Positions 34,106-43,205 of a stretch of DNA of 64,000 nt are shown here, one piece after another. Where the stretch lies: contig JAEYOP010000032.1 of assembly GCA_023411575.1 (NCBI GenBank), forward strand, positions 1 to 64,000, given 5' to 3'. This DNA comes from Bacillota bacterium (GTDB lineage Bacteria > Bacillota > Clostridia > Acetivibrionales > DTU013). The translations under genes and the position numbers were made by a program. Below the pieces are notes generated by a model. That model did no database searches. It was not told where the DNA came from and saw only the letters and a program-made list of their open reading frames with translations. Positions within the stretch are counted from its first letter, which is position 1, and every line of letters starts with the position of its first letter.

Positions 34106-34732
34106 TTACTTGGAGTACAATTCGACGATGAGGTGTTCCCGGATGGGGAGATCGATCTCTTCCCTTGCAGGAAGCGAAACAATCTTGCCGGTGAGGTTCT
34201 CAGCGTCAAATTCAAGCCATTTCGGGACTACCTTGCCGCCTGCTATTTCAACAATGGATTTTACTTTCTCGGAGCCTCTGAACTTGTCCTTGACAGCAAC
34301 AACGTCGCCGGGCTCGACAAGGAAGGAAGGAATGTTTACCTTCTTTCCGTTAACGGTAAAATGTCCATGTCTGACAAGCTGCCTTGCTTCCGGTCTCGAA
34401 GTGGCGAGCCCGAGTCTGTAAACAACATTGTCCAGCCTGCTTTCGAGGATCTGCAGGAGGTTTTCACCAGTGATGCCTTTCTTTTTAACAGCCATTCCAA
34501 AGTATCCTCTGAACTGGCTCTCCAGAATTCCATAGAATCTTCTTGCCTTTTGCTTTTCACGAAGCTGGATGCCGTATTCCGACATCTTCTTTTTCTGCTG
34601 CCCATGCTGTCCCGGAGCATATGCCCTTTTGGACACGGCACATTTGTTCGTATAGCACCTTTCGCCTTTGAGGAAGAGCTTCTCGCCTTCTCTGCGGCAA
34701 AGTCTGCAAGATGCATCAGTATATCTTGCCAT
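34106..34732 (-). CDS. rpsD: 30S ribosomal protein S4
   Basis: The protein has 208 residues. It has a zinc-type N-terminus (CRLCRREGEKLFLKGERCYTNKCAVSKR, shown here in part as CRLCRREG and CYTNKC) and the S4 RNA-binding domain (RLDNVVYRLGLATSRPEARQLV in part: LDNVVYRLGLA). S4 nucleates 30S assembly and in Firmicutes represses its own synthesis. Confidence 0.97.
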   Translation of the reverse strand: MARYTDASCRLCRREGEKLFLKGERCYTNKCAVSKRAYAPGQHGQQKKKMSEYGIQLREKQKARRFYGILESQFRGYFGMAVKKKGITGENLLQILESRLDNVVYRLGLATSRPEARQLVRHGHFTVNGKKVNIPSFLVEPGDVVAVKDKFRGSEKVKSIVEIAGGKVVPKWLEFDAENLTGKIVSLPAREEIDLPIREHLIVELYSK

Positions 34733-34751
34733 CTATTCTAACACCTCCATA

Positions 34752-35156
34752 TTACACTCTTCTTCTCTTGGGTGGCCTACATCCGTTGTGGGGAATAGGC
34801 GTTACGTCTTTGATAAGGCTAACGTCGAGTCCGGCGGCCTGCAATGCTCTGATTGCGGCTTCTCTTCCGGCCCCGGGTCCCTTTACATACACCTCAACGG
34901 TCTTGAGGCCATGCTCCATTGCTGCTTTTGATGCAGTCTCGGCAGCCATCTGTGCAGCGAAGGGAGTGCTCTTCTTGGAACCCCTGAAGCCCAATCCGCC
35001 TGCGCTTGCCCATGAAAGTGCATTTCCTGCAGTGTCGGTAATAGTAACAATCGTATTGTTAAAAGTTGAACGGATATGTGCTGCACCGCGTTCAATATTT
35101 TTACGTTCTCTTCTTTTCCTGGTGACTCTTTTGGCACCAGCCGTTTTTGTTGCCAT
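34752..35156 (-). CDS. rpsK: 30S ribosomal protein S11
   Basis: The protein has 134 residues with the signatures HIRSTFNNTIVTITD, SAGGLGFRGSKKSTPFAA and the C-terminal TPIPHNGCRPPKRRRV. It is part of the 30S platform and lies between rpsM and rpsD as usual. Confidence 0.98.
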   Translation of the reverse strand: MATKTAGAKRVTRKRRERKNIERGAAHIRSTFNNTIVTITDTAGNALSWASAGGLGFRGSKKSTPFAAQMAAETASKAAMEHGLKTVEVYVKGPGAGREAAIRALQAAGLDVSLIKDVTPIPHNGCRPPKRRRV

Positions 35157-35174
35157 TCAGTCGTCAACCTCCTT

Positions 35175-35552
35175 TTACACCGTTTTCTTTCTTTGTACGC
35201 CTACAGTCTTCTTCGGGCCCTTCCTGGTTCTTGCGTTGGTTTTGGTCCTCTGGCCTCTTACAGGCAGACCCATTCTGTGTCTTCTTCCCCTGTAGCAGCC
35301 GATTTCGATCAACCTCTTGATGTTCAGGGAGATTTCCCTTCTGAGGTCGCCTTCCACCTTGTATTCCTTGTCTATAATTTCTCTGAGTCTGCTGATTTCA
35401 TCATCCGTCAGATCTCTTACCCTTGTGTCGGGATTCACAGCCGTCTTTTTGAGAATTTCGTTGGCTTTGCTTCTTCCCAGACCAAAGATGTAAGTCAATC
35501 CAATTTCCACCCGTTTTTCCCTGGGCAGATCAACTCCGGCAATACGTGCCAT
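35175..35552 (-). CDS. rpsM: 30S ribosomal protein S13
   Basis: The protein has 125 residues: MARIAGVDLPREKRVEIGLT, IFGLGRSKANEIL, GCYRGRRHRMGLPVRGQRT and a basic tail. It bridges the subunits and contacts P-site tRNA. The ATG at 35552 follows GGAGG by 11 bases; the longer frame starting at TTG is not needed. Confidence 0.97.
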   Translation of the reverse strand: MARIAGVDLPREKRVEIGLTYIFGLGRSKANEILKKTAVNPDTRVRDLTDDEISRLREIIDKEYKVEGDLRREISLNIKRLIEIGCYRGRRHRMGLPVRGQRTKTNARTRKGPKKTVGVQRKKTV

Positions 35553-35860
35553 CTTGTCAAACACCTCCAAATTAATTGCTATACCGTTTTACAAATGTAT
35601 AATTTGCATCCATTCTTTTCCGAGGCAGTACACTCAAATCCGGTATCGTTTTCAGGAAACTGGATACCTTAAGTATACGGACCAGGCATTTTATAATCAA
35701 CACCCCGGATCATGCCCGGTTAAGCAGGCATGCAGCCGCTCCGAGGCGGTCAATTCAATGCAAAGTGGAAAATTGATAGCAGAATCAAGCCAAGATTATA
35801 TCACAACTTCCGCTGCAATACAAGGCCAAATCCGTTCCAACTATCAATTATCCATCGATC
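35553..35860 (-). other. Gene-free spacer between rpmJ and rpsM
   Basis: About 308 bp with no convincing gene. On the minus strand it holds CCGCC-TCGGA-GCGG and CATGCC..GGCATG hairpins, and a TTGATTATAAAAT stretch that might act as a weak secondary promoter. The long spacer in front of rpsM would suit S4-type control, but no match to a known leader could be shown. Confidence 0.4.
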
Positions 35861-35974
35861 CTATCCCTGTTTCTGCTTGTGCTTCGGGTTTTCACAAATT
35901 ACCATTACCCTGCCTTTTCTCTTGATGATCTTGCATTTCTCACACATTACTTTCACAGACGGTTTTACTTTCAT
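35861..35974 (-). CDS. rpmJ: 50S ribosomal protein L36
   Basis: The 37-residue protein begins MKVKPSVKVMCEKCKIIKR and ends NPKHKQKQG, with the CxxC-C-H zinc-ribbon of the C+ form (CEKC, CENPKH). It lies between infA and rpsM as in other Firmicutes. The start is preceded by GGAGGG. Confidence 0.97.
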   Translation of the reverse strand: MKVKPSVKVMCEKCKIIKRKGRVMVICENPKHKQKQG

Positions 35975-36001
35975 TTTAAACCCTCCTATCCGATTTATCG
36001 T

Positions 36002-36220
36002 TTACTTTGCTCTCCACGTTATTCTTCCACGGGTCAGATCATAGGGCGACAACTCAATCGTCACCTTGTCTCCCGGTAAAATCCGGATGAAATTCATTCT
36101 GAGCTTGCCGGAAATATGGGCAAGCACCTTGTGTCCATTCTCGAGCTCCACCTGGAACATTGCGTTCGGCAGTGCTTCAATGATTTTTCCTTCCACTTCG
36201 ATTACATCATCCTTCGACAA
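36002..36220 (-). CDS. infA: Translation initiation factor IF-1
   Basis: The 72-residue OB-fold protein runs MSKDDVIEVEGKIIEAL, NAMFQVELENGHKVLAHISG, and ends YDLTRGRITWRAK. It binds the 30S A site during initiation. The ribosome binding site is AAGGAGG. Confidence 0.98.
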   Translation of the reverse strand: MSKDDVIEVEGKIIEALPNAMFQVELENGHKVLAHISGKLRMNFIRILPGDKVTIELSPYDLTRGRITWRAK

Positions 36221-36291
36221 AACTCAAAACCTCCTTAAAAACCAATTCATTTCAACTCGGGAACAACCGAAAGTCCCTTTCTGCTTGTTCC

Positions 36292-36570
36292 TTATTTCTC
36301 GTTTTGCTGTATATCGAGGCCCGCAAGAGCTTTCCTTATTTCCGCATTGGTGATCCGTACTCCGCTCTTCAGCTTTTCCTCAAGGCTTTCCACCCTGTCG
36401 TTCGTTGAATTCAGATGCTTGATTTTCTTTTTCTTCGGCTTTTCGATCCTGCGTAAATCGCCGTCCGAAACTTCCACAAAGAAATTGTCGATCATCCTGA
36501 TTACAACAAATTTTTTTCCGGTGTCTCTGCCTGCCCGGGAAATCACTACCTGGCCCAAAGCTATACTCAA
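36292..36570 (-). CDS. KOW-domain RNA-binding protein
   Basis: The 92-residue protein has an N-terminal KOW/L14e-like barrel (LGQVVISRAGRDTGKKFVVI, DNFFVEVSDGDLRRIEKPKKKK), then a charged helical tail. It is regularly found between map and infA in Clostridia and is annotated only as RNA-binding. It overlaps map by four bases. Confidence 0.9.
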   Translation of the reverse strand: MSIALGQVVISRAGRDTGKKFVVIRMIDNFFVEVSDGDLRRIEKPKKKKIKHLNSTNDRVESLEEKLKSGVRITNAEIRKALAGLDIQQNEK

Positions 36571-37349
36571 AAACCCTCACCTCTGAGTTTTGTCAATATA
36601 AATGGTTCTCCTTCGGTAATGCAGATGGTGTTTTCATAGTGTGCGGACAACTTTCCGTCTGCCGTAACCACCGTCCATTTATCGCCAAGGGATTTGACTT
36701 CAAATGTGCCCTGGTTCACCATCGGCTCGATGCATATGGTCATTCCCGCTTCCAGCCTCGGGCCCCTTTCCCGCGTTTCATAATTGGGGATCTGGGGAGG
36801 CTCGTGCATCTCCTTCCCGATACCGTGGCCGACGTAATCCTTTACGACCGAATAACCCGCTTGCTCGACAACCTGCTGAACGGCTCTGGAGATATCGACG
36901 ATCCGGTTTCCCTTCACGGCTTTTTTCATCCCCTCAAAGAAGCTTTGCTCCGTTACCCGGATCAGTCTCAGCGCTTCCTCCGAAACCTTTCCCACCGGAA
37001 AGGTCCTTGCGGCGTCGCCGTGAAACCCGCCGTAACAGGCTCCCATATCGATACTAATAATATCTCCATCTTTTAACTCTCTTAAACCCGGAATCCCGTG
37101 GATTACCTCGTTGTTGACCGAGGCACAGATGGTTCCGGGAAAATCGATGCCGCCCCTGAATGCACATTTTACCCCTTTAAAGGTAGGTGTCGCGTTCCGG
37201 CTCAATATATACCGTTCTGCAATGCTGTCCAGTTCCTTCGTGGTTACTCCGGGCCTGACCGCATCCCCGACCAGCTTGAGCGCTTCGGCCACAATCTCGC
37301 CTGCGTGGCTCATCCATTCCAGTTCTGCCTTTGACTTTATTGATATCAT
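36567..37349 (-). CDS. map: Type I methionine aminopeptidase
   Basis: The protein has 260 residues. The five metal ligands are in SIDMGACYGGFHGDAARTF (two aspartates), VGHGIGKEMHEPPQIPN (histidine) and the two late glutamates (TICIEPMVN and NTICITEGEP). It removes initiator methionine. It overlaps adk and the KOW gene by four bases each. Confidence 0.97.
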   Translation of the reverse strand: MISIKSKAELEWMSHAGEIVAEALKLVGDAVRPGVTTKELDSIAERYILSRNATPTFKGVKCAFRGGIDFPGTICASVNNEVIHGIPGLRELKDGDIISIDMGACYGGFHGDAARTFPVGKVSEEALRLIRVTEQSFFEGMKKAVKGNRIVDISRAVQQVVEQAGYSVVKDYVGHGIGKEMHEPPQIPNYETRERGPRLEAGMTICIEPMVNQGTFEVKSLGDKWTVVTADGKLSAHYENTICITEGEPFILTKLRGEGF

Positions 37350-37996
37350 AATTTTAAACCCAACGCCCTATATGCTTCGGTCTTTGTATCCTCGATCCGT
37401 TCCTGGCCCCGGATCGCGACCAGCTTGCCTTTTTCCCTGTAATACCCGATCAACGGTTCGGTCTGGGTATGATAGGTTTTCAGCCGGTTGATGACCGTTT
37501 CCTCCCGGTCATCCTCCCTCTGGACCAGCCCTGCGCCGCAGGCCTGGCAGATTCCGTCCCTGGCCTGCTCGCTGTACTCGATATGATAGCTCATATTGCA
37601 CTCCGGGCAAACCCTTCTTCCGGAAAGCCTCTTGATGATCACGCCGTCATCGACGACCAGATCCAGAACATGGTCCAATGCCGTTCCCATTTCCGCCAGC
37701 ATGCCGTCCAGGCTTTCCGCCTGGGCGATGGTCCTGGGGAAGCCGTCGAGGATAAAGCCCTTCTTGCAGTCTTCCTGCTGCAGCCTGTCTTTCACGATCC
37801 CGATCGTGACTTCATCGGGGACAAGAGCACCTTTGTCGATGTATTCCTTTGCGAGTTTTCCCAAAGGGGTTCCACCCTTTATATTGCTTCTGAATATGTC
37901 GCCGGTGGAAATGTGCGGGACCTGCAGCTTTTGTGCAAGGTTCACTGCCTGCGTCCCTTTTCCGGCGCCCGGCGCACCCAATATAACAAGTCTCAT
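37346..37996 (-). CDS. adk: Adenylate kinase
   Basis: The protein has 216 residues. The P-loop is ILGAPGAGKGTQAVNLAQ, followed by HISTGDIFR, GFILDGFPRTIAQAE and a zinc-type LID domain (VCPECN and CQACGAG). It balances AMP, ADP and ATP. The start at 37996 follows GGAAGG; the frame upstream is unrelated. Confidence 0.97.
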   Translation of the reverse strand: MRLVILGAPGAGKGTQAVNLAQKLQVPHISTGDIFRSNIKGGTPLGKLAKEYIDKGALVPDEVTIGIVKDRLQQEDCKKGFILDGFPRTIAQAESLDGMLAEMGTALDHVLDLVVDDGVIIKRLSGRRVCPECNMSYHIEYSEQARDGICQACGAGLVQREDDREETVINRLKTYHTQTEPLIGYYREKGKLVAIRGQERIEDTKTEAYRALGLKL

Positions 37997-38105
37997 GTCA
38001 TCCTTCCCTTCAACCTCTGCAGGCTTAAAACCCGGTGTCTGCAAGCCGACAAAACCGGTTCGGCAGCTATACCGGTTGGTATACCCGCCGGACCGGCATC
38101 CATTT

Positions 38106-39404
38106 TTATTCCAGGAATCCTTTGTAATGCCTCATGAGCATCTGGGATTCGATCTGCTTCACCGTATCGAGGGCAACACCGACGAGGATCAGCACCGCGG
38201 TGCCTCCAAACCACATGCCGGATATGTTTGTCACATTTCCGAGGATGATCGGGAATACCGTGATCACTGCCAGGAACAAGCCTCCGAACCAGGTGATCCG
38301 GTTGAGCACCTTCGATATATAATCGGAGGTTGCCTTTCCGGGCCGGTAACCGGGGATGAAGCCGCCGTTCTTTTTCATGTTGTTCGCAATCTCGATCGGG
38401 TTGAACTGGATCACCGAATAGAAGAAGGTGAAGAACAGGATCAGAGCCGCATAGACTAGGATATACACTACGCTCTTTTCAGGGTTCTTCAATGCATTGA
38501 CAAACCAGTTGTCCTGATGCGCAAAGAACATGGTAATGATGGTCGACGGGAACATCATGATGGACATGGCGAAGATGATCGGAATAACGCCTGCCAGGTT
38601 GACCTTGATCGGCAGATGCGTGCTCTGTCCGCCATACATCTTTCTTCCGACGACCCGCTTTGCATACTGGATCGGGATTCTTCTTTCCGCCTGCTGAACC
38701 CAGATAACACCGGCGATGACGCCGACAAACAGGACCAGTACGATCGCGATAACGATGATACCGAATACGCCCTGTCCGAAATTGCCAAGCTTGTAGTTGT
38801 CAACGATCGCAAGAGCGCCCTGGGGCCCCCTTGATACGATACCTGCGAAAATGATAAGGGATATGCCGTTTCCGATACCGAATTCGTTGATCTGCTCACC
38901 GAGCCACATCAGGAATGCGGTACCTGCCGTAAAGGTCAGCGTGATCGTCAGAAAGCTCCATATGGAACCGCCGTCTGCAACGCCGCCCTGGGCCTGTGTA
39001 GTGATATAAAGGGCAACAGCCTGGATAAAGCCGAGTACGACTGTGCCGTATCTTACATACTGCTGGATGATCTTCCTTCCTTCGTCGCCTTCCTTCTGCA
39101 ATCTTTCGAGAGCAGGGATGGCGACTGTCAGAAGCTGCATGATGATTGACGAGTTGATGTATGGTGTAATACTCATTGCAAAAATTGTTGCAAGTTTGAA
39201 AGATCCGCCTGATACGATATCAAGAAATCCGCCGAGGGACCCTGCCGAATTGAGCAGGTTCGTGAATACGGCCGCATCGATGCCCGGATTCGGAATATGC
39301 CCGCCGATTCGGTATACGATCAGCATTGCCACGGTGAATAGGATCTTTTTGCGCAAATCGGGGATTTTCCACGCATTGCGCAGAGTCTCCAGCATTCCGC
39401 CCAT
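38106..39404 (-). CDS. secY: Protein translocase subunit SecY
   Basis: The protein has 432 residues and ten hydrophobic segments. Family motifs include VYRIGGHIPNPGID, ITPYINSSIIMQLL (plug region), GIGNGISLIIFAGI and GFIPGYRPGKATSDYI. It forms the Sec channel. The ribosome binding site GAGGTGG is six bases before the ATG; rplO ends one base upstream. Confidence 0.98.
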   Translation of the reverse strand: MGGMLETLRNAWKIPDLRKKILFTVAMLIVYRIGGHIPNPGIDAAVFTNLLNSAGSLGGFLDIVSGGSFKLATIFAMSITPYINSSIIMQLLTVAIPALERLQKEGDEGRKIIQQYVRYGTVVLGFIQAVALYITTQAQGGVADGGSIWSFLTITLTFTAGTAFLMWLGEQINEFGIGNGISLIIFAGIVSRGPQGALAIVDNYKLGNFGQGVFGIIVIAIVLVLFVGVIAGVIWVQQAERRIPIQYAKRVVGRKMYGGQSTHLPIKVNLAGVIPIIFAMSIMMFPSTIITMFFAHQDNWFVNALKNPEKSVVYILVYAALILFFTFFYSVIQFNPIEIANNMKKNGGFIPGYRPGKATSDYISKVLNRITWFGGLFLAVITVFPIILGNVTNISGMWFGGTAVLILVGVALDTVKQIESQMLMRHYKGFLE

Positions 39405-39405
39405 A

Positions 39406-39849
39406 CTATACCACCTCTACCTTTCCTCCTGCAGCCTCAATCTTTTCCGAAGCTGTCTTTGTAAATCTTGCCGCCTGGACAGTGAGCTTCTTCGTAATTT
39501 CTCCGTTGCCGAGAACGGATACGCCGTCATACAGTTTCTTTACGATTCCCTTTTCCTTTAGGAGCTCGCCGTTGACAACGGTTCCATCCTCAAATACATT
39601 CAGGGCCGCAACGTTTACTTCCGCGTAAACGCTGGCAAAGTCCTTGTTATTGAAACCCCTCTTGGGTACCCGTCTGTAGAGAGGCATTTGTCCGCCTTCG
39701 AAACCAGGCCTTACGCCGCCGCCGGCACGTGCATTCTGACCCTTGTGGCCGTGACCGCCGGTTTTTCCGTTACCGGAACCAACGCCTCTGCCCTTTCTGG
39801 TCGGAGCTTTCTTTGCGCCCGCTGCAGGTTGCAATTCATGTAGTTTCAA
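39406..39849 (-). CDS. rplO: 50S ribosomal protein L15
   Basis: The protein has 147 residues starting at TTG: MKLHELQPAAGAKK, then GRGVGSGNGKTGGHGHKGQ and GFEGGQMPLYRRVPKRGF. The TTG lies eight bases after GGGAGG; a GTG three codons earlier overlaps that site and was rejected. Confidence 0.96.
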   Translation of the reverse strand: MKLHELQPAAGAKKAPTRKGRGVGSGNGKTGGHGHKGQNARAGGGVRPGFEGGQMPLYRRVPKRGFNNKDFASVYAEVNVAALNVFEDGTVVNGELLKEKGIVKKLYDGVSVLGNGEITKKLTVQAARFTKTASEKIEAAGGKVEVV

Positions 39850-39863
39850 CTTGTACACCTCCC

Positions 39864-40043
39864 TTATATTTCTTCTACGGATACCATGTGCGATACCGTT
39901 TTGATCATTCCTCTGATCTGGGGGTTATCCGGCTGTTCCACCGAACTTCCGATCTTTTTCAAACCGAGAGCGGCTACCGTCGCTTTCTGGTTTGCCAGTT
40001 TTTTGTTTGTGCTTTTTAAAAGCGTTATTTTCAGTTTTGCCAC
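39864..40043 (-). CDS. rpmD: 50S ribosomal protein L30
   Basis: The 59-residue protein starts at GTG and reads MAKLKITLLKSTNKKLANQK, with the family motifs ALGLKKIGSSVEQPDNPQIRG (partly quoted: LGLKKIGSSV) and MVSVEEI at the end. GGAGG precedes the start. It sits between rpsE and rplO as expected. Confidence 0.97.
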   Translation of the reverse strand: MAKLKITLLKSTNKKLANQKATVAALGLKKIGSSVEQPDNPQIRGMIKTVSHMVSVEEI

Positions 40044-40055
40044 TGTAGTATCCTC

Positions 40056-40556
40056 CTAACCCAGTATTTCTTCAGCGGTTTTACCGCGAAGTCTGGCTAC
40101 CTCTTCAACCGTCTTCAGTTGAGAAAGTGCCTGGATCGTTGCGTTGACCATGTTGATCGGGTTGTTGGAACCGAGTGACTTTGTCCTGATATCGCGAATA
40201 CCGGCCAATTCGAGGACCGCTCTTACAGGGCCGCCTGCGATAACACCAGTACCGGGGCCTGCCGGCTTCAGGAGAACTCTCCCTGCGCCATATTCGCCGA
40301 TGGCTTCGTGGGGGATCGTTGTTTCCACAAGGGGAACCTTGATCAGATTCTTCTTTGCATCATCAATCCCTTTCCGGATCGCATCGGGGATTTCAGCAGC
40401 TTTTCCCATTCCGCTTCCGATGTAGCCGTTTTCATCGCCGACTACGACCAGAGCGCTGAAACGGAAATTCCTACCGCCCTTGACAACCTTGGTAACACGT
40501 CCTATTTTAACGACCTTTTCCTTAAGATCCAATGCTCCAGCATCAATACGCTGCAA
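40056..40556 (-). CDS. rpsE: 30S ribosomal protein S5
   Basis: The protein has 166 residues. LDLKEKVVKIGRVTKVVKGG opens the dsRNA-binding domain, then GYIGSGMGKAAEIPDAIRKG and GTGVIAGGPVRAVLELAGI. It supports translational accuracy. Standard spc-operon position. Confidence 0.98.
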   Translation of the reverse strand: MQRIDAGALDLKEKVVKIGRVTKVVKGGRNFRFSALVVVGDENGYIGSGMGKAAEIPDAIRKGIDDAKKNLIKVPLVETTIPHEAIGEYGAGRVLLKPAGPGTGVIAGGPVRAVLELAGIRDIRTKSLGSNNPINMVNATIQALSQLKTVEEVARLRGKTAEEILG

Positions 40557-40585
40557 TGTTCATCCCTCCTTATTCAAACTTGTTT

Positions 40586-40954
40586 TTAGAATTCAAGTCC
40601 TGCTTCCCTCGCGCCTTCGGCGAGTTCCTTGATTCTACCGTGGTACAAGTAGCCGCCCCTGTCGAAAACGACCTGCTTGATACCCTTATCCACTGCCTTC
40701 TGGCCGATCAGCTTGCCGACTTCCCTGGCGGCTTCCTTGTTTCCGCCGCTGGCCAGCTTGCCCTTGAGTGCTTCGTCAAGTGTGGAGGCTGCGACAAGAG
40801 TGGTTCCTGTCGTATCGTCTATGACCTGCACGTATATATTCTTTAAGCTTCTGAAAACATTGAGCCTTGGACGCTCGGGAATGCCTTCGATCTTCTTGCG
40901 CACCCGGTCATGTTTCCTCAGCCTGATTTCGTTTTTGTTGGGCTTGTTAATCAT
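40586..40954 (-). CDS. rplR: 50S ribosomal protein L18
   Basis: The protein has 122 residues: IRLRKHDRVRKKIEGIPERP, LNVFRSLKNIYVQVIDD and VVFDRGGYLYHGRIKELAEG. It binds 5S rRNA with L5. Confidence 0.98.
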   Translation of the reverse strand: MINKPNKNEIRLRKHDRVRKKIEGIPERPRLNVFRSLKNIYVQVIDDTTGTTLVAASTLDEALKGKLASGGNKEAAREVGKLIGQKAVDKGIKQVVFDRGGYLYHGRIKELAEGAREAGLEF

Positions 40955-40971
40955 TTATTTTCAGCTCCCTC

Positions 40972-41520
40972 CTACTTCTTGCCTTTGGCGCCGGTCTTGC
41001 CTTCCTTGCGCCTGATTACCTCGGTCTCATACTTGATGCCTTTGCCCTTGTAAACCTCAGGCTCCCTCTTCGTCCTGATTTTGGCGGCAAATTCACCGAC
41101 CTCCTGCTTGTCGCAGCCTTTTACGATGAGCTTGTTCGGAGCCGGGACATCAACTGTGATCCCTGCCGGCTCATCCATTTCCACCGGATGCGAATAGCCG
41201 AGAGTGAGAACGAGCTTCTTGCCTTGCTTCTGGGCCCTGTAGCCAACACCGTTGATTTCCAGCGCTTTCTCAAAGCCCTTTGTGACGCCTTCCACCATAT
41301 TATTCACCAGAGTCCTGGTCAATCCATGGAGGGATTTGTGGATCTTGTTGTCGGAAGGCCTTTCAACCGTGATCGTCGTGCCTTCTTTTTTAATTATCAT
41401 ATCCCCGTGCAGCTCTTTTGTCAAAGTGCCTTTGGGACCTTTTACAGTAACTACGTTGTCTTTGATATCAACGTTTACGCCTGCGGGTATTTCAATAGGC
41501 ATTTTACCTATTCTTGACAT
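40972..41520 (-). CDS. rplF: 50S ribosomal protein L6
   Basis: The protein has 182 residues: MSRIGKMPIEIPAGVNVDI, the GVGYRAQKQGKKLVLTLGYS repeat and the KGKGIKYETEVIRRKEGK tail. It sits near the factor-binding site. A 79-bp spacer precedes it after rpsH. Confidence 0.98.
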   Translation of the reverse strand: MSRIGKMPIEIPAGVNVDIKDNVVTVKGPKGTLTKELHGDMIIKKEGTTITVERPSDNKIHKSLHGLTRTLVNNMVEGVTKGFEKALEINGVGYRAQKQGKKLVLTLGYSHPVEMDEPAGITVDVPAPNKLIVKGCDKQEVGEFAAKIRTKREPEVYKGKGIKYETEVIRRKEGKTGAKGKK

Positions 41521-41599
41521 TTAAAGCACCTCCTGTTCTTGAGATTATGAGCCCTTTCGGACCCTTTTCAGAAACGGTATAAATCCGGTCCGCTCGATC

Positions 41600-41998
41600 T
41601 TACCAGATGAACGCGAGCACTTCGCCGCCGATTCCTTCCGTCCTTGCCTTCTTGTCCGTCATGATGCCCCTGGATGTGGAAATAACAGCGATACCAAGCC
41701 CTCCGAGAACTTTCGGCAGTTCATCCTTGTTTGCGTAAACCCTCAAACCCGGTTTGCTGATTCTCTTGATGCCGGTGATGACGTTCTGTTTGTTTCCGGA
41801 ATATTTGAGTGAAATCCGGATAAGACCCTGTTTTCCGTCTTCTATAAGCTCGACGTTCTTCACATAGCCCTCATCCAATAAGATCCTGGCAATATCCTTC
41901 TTGATATTGGATGCCGGTATGTCAACGGTTTCGTGCTTTGCTGAGCCGGCATTCCTGACTCTTGTCAGCATGTCAGCGATAGCGTCTGTAATCTGCAT
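41600..41998 (-). CDS. rpsH: 30S ribosomal protein S8
   Basis: The protein has 132 residues: DAIADMLTRVRNAGSAKH, ILLDEGYVKNVELIED, and the C-terminal GIAVISTSRGIMTDKKAR. It binds central 16S rRNA. Confidence 0.98.
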   Translation of the reverse strand: MQITDAIADMLTRVRNAGSAKHETVDIPASNIKKDIARILLDEGYVKNVELIEDGKQGLIRISLKYSGNKQNVITGIKRISKPGLRVYANKDELPKVLGGLGIAVISTSRGIMTDKKARTEGIGGEVLAFIW

Positions 41999-42022
41999 AT
42001 GTTCAACCTCCTTCCAAAATTG

Positions 42023-42208
42023 TTACCAGCTGGCCTTTTTTACGCCAGGGATCTGCCCTTTATAAGCCAGAACTCTGAAGCACAAACGGCATACTCCATA
42101 CTTCCTCATGTACGCATGAGGCCTACCGCAAAGCTTGCATCTGTTGTATGCCCTGGTACTGAATTTCGGGCTTCTTTGCTGTTTGATGATCATTGATTTC
42201 TTTGCCAC
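42023..42208 (-). CDS. rpsZ: 30S ribosomal protein S14, zinc-binding type
   Basis: The 61-residue protein has two CxxC pairs (CKLCGR and CRLCFR) that bind zinc, and the C-terminal GQIPGVKKASW. This is the short C+ form typical of Gram-positive bacteria. Confidence 0.98.
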   Translation of the reverse strand: MAKKSMIIKQQRSPKFSTRAYNRCKLCGRPHAYMRKYGVCRLCFRVLAYKGQIPGVKKASW

Positions 42209-42268
42209 GTTTATCCTCCTTCCATCGGGGACATTCCAGCGATTCCGGTGGTGCGTCCCCTTGCGTTA

Positions 42269-42811
42269 TCAGCCCTGGCTGAACGGCATTCCCATAAGCC
42301 TCAGAAGCTCTTTTGCTTCCTCATCCGTCTTGGCGGTGGTAACAAACACGATATCCATGCCTCTTACCTTGTCTACCTTATCATACTCGATTTCAGGGAA
42401 CATGATCTGTTCCTTGATACCCAGGGAATAATTTCCCCTTCCGTCGAACGCGTTGTTTGAAATGCCTCTGAAGTCCCTTACCCTCGGGAGTCCTACATTT
42501 ACCAGCTTATCCATGAATTCATACATCTTGCTGCTGCGGAGCGTTACCTTGCAGCCGATGTTCATTCCCTCTCTGAGCTTGAAGTTTGCAATAGACTTCT
42601 TTGCCTTTGTGATAACCGGTCTCTGGCCTGTGATAGTTGCCATATCATTCACGGCTGCATCCATCGCCTTCGGATTTTCCTTCACATCGCCCACGCCCAT
42701 GTTCAGAACGATCTTCTCGATCTTCGGGATCTGCATCGGGCTGCTGTATTTGAATTTTGCCTGCATTGCCGGAATTACTTCACTAACGTATTTATCCTTA
42801 AGTCTAGCCAT
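42269..42811 (-). CDS. rplE: 50S ribosomal protein L5
   Basis: The protein has 180 residues: KIEKIVLNMGVGDVKENPK, TGQRPVITKAKKSIANFKLR and GRGNYSLGIKEQIMFPEIEY. It anchors 5S rRNA. Confidence 0.98.
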   Translation of the reverse strand: MARLKDKYVSEVIPAMQAKFKYSSPMQIPKIEKIVLNMGVGDVKENPKAMDAAVNDMATITGQRPVITKAKKSIANFKLREGMNIGCKVTLRSSKMYEFMDKLVNVGLPRVRDFRGISNNAFDGRGNYSLGIKEQIMFPEIEYDKVDKVRGMDIVFVTTAKTDEEAKELLRLMGMPFSQG

Positions 42812-42842
42812 TAAACCTTAACCTCCTTTCAAGAAGAATATC

Positions 42843-43187
42843 CTATTCTTTCGATTCTTTTTCCGTGTCGATGATCTCTCCGCACCTTTTGCATACGCGA
42901 TCCTTCTGACCGTCTTCATGCACCAGCTTGGATACCTTGGTCGGAGCCTTGCACCTTTCGCAGACCAGCATGACCTTCGAGCTGCTGATGGGGGATTCCT
43001 GATGGATGATTCCTCCCTGCTGGTACCTGCTCCTGGGTTTCTTGTGCTTGGTGGACATATTGACGCCCTCTACGAGAATCATCATTTCATCCGGTATGAC
43101 TGCGAGCACCTTGCCCTTTTTGCCCTTATCCTTACCTGAGAGTACGTATACCGTATCTCCCTTTTTTACGTGTACGCTATTTGCCAC
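42843..43187 (-). CDS. rplX: 50S ribosomal protein L24
   Basis: The protein has 114 residues. The KOW motif is VHVKKGDTVYVLSGKDKGKKG; a C-terminal zinc-ribbon-like CERCKAP/CKRCGEII pair follows. It starts 50S assembly at the tunnel exit. Confidence 0.97.
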   Translation of the reverse strand: MANSVHVKKGDTVYVLSGKDKGKKGKVLAVIPDEMMILVEGVNMSTKHKKPRSRYQQGGIIHQESPISSSKVMLVCERCKAPTKVSKLVHEDGQKDRVCKRCGEIIDTEKESKE

Positions 43188-43205
43188 TTTAAGCCGCCTC
43201 CTCCC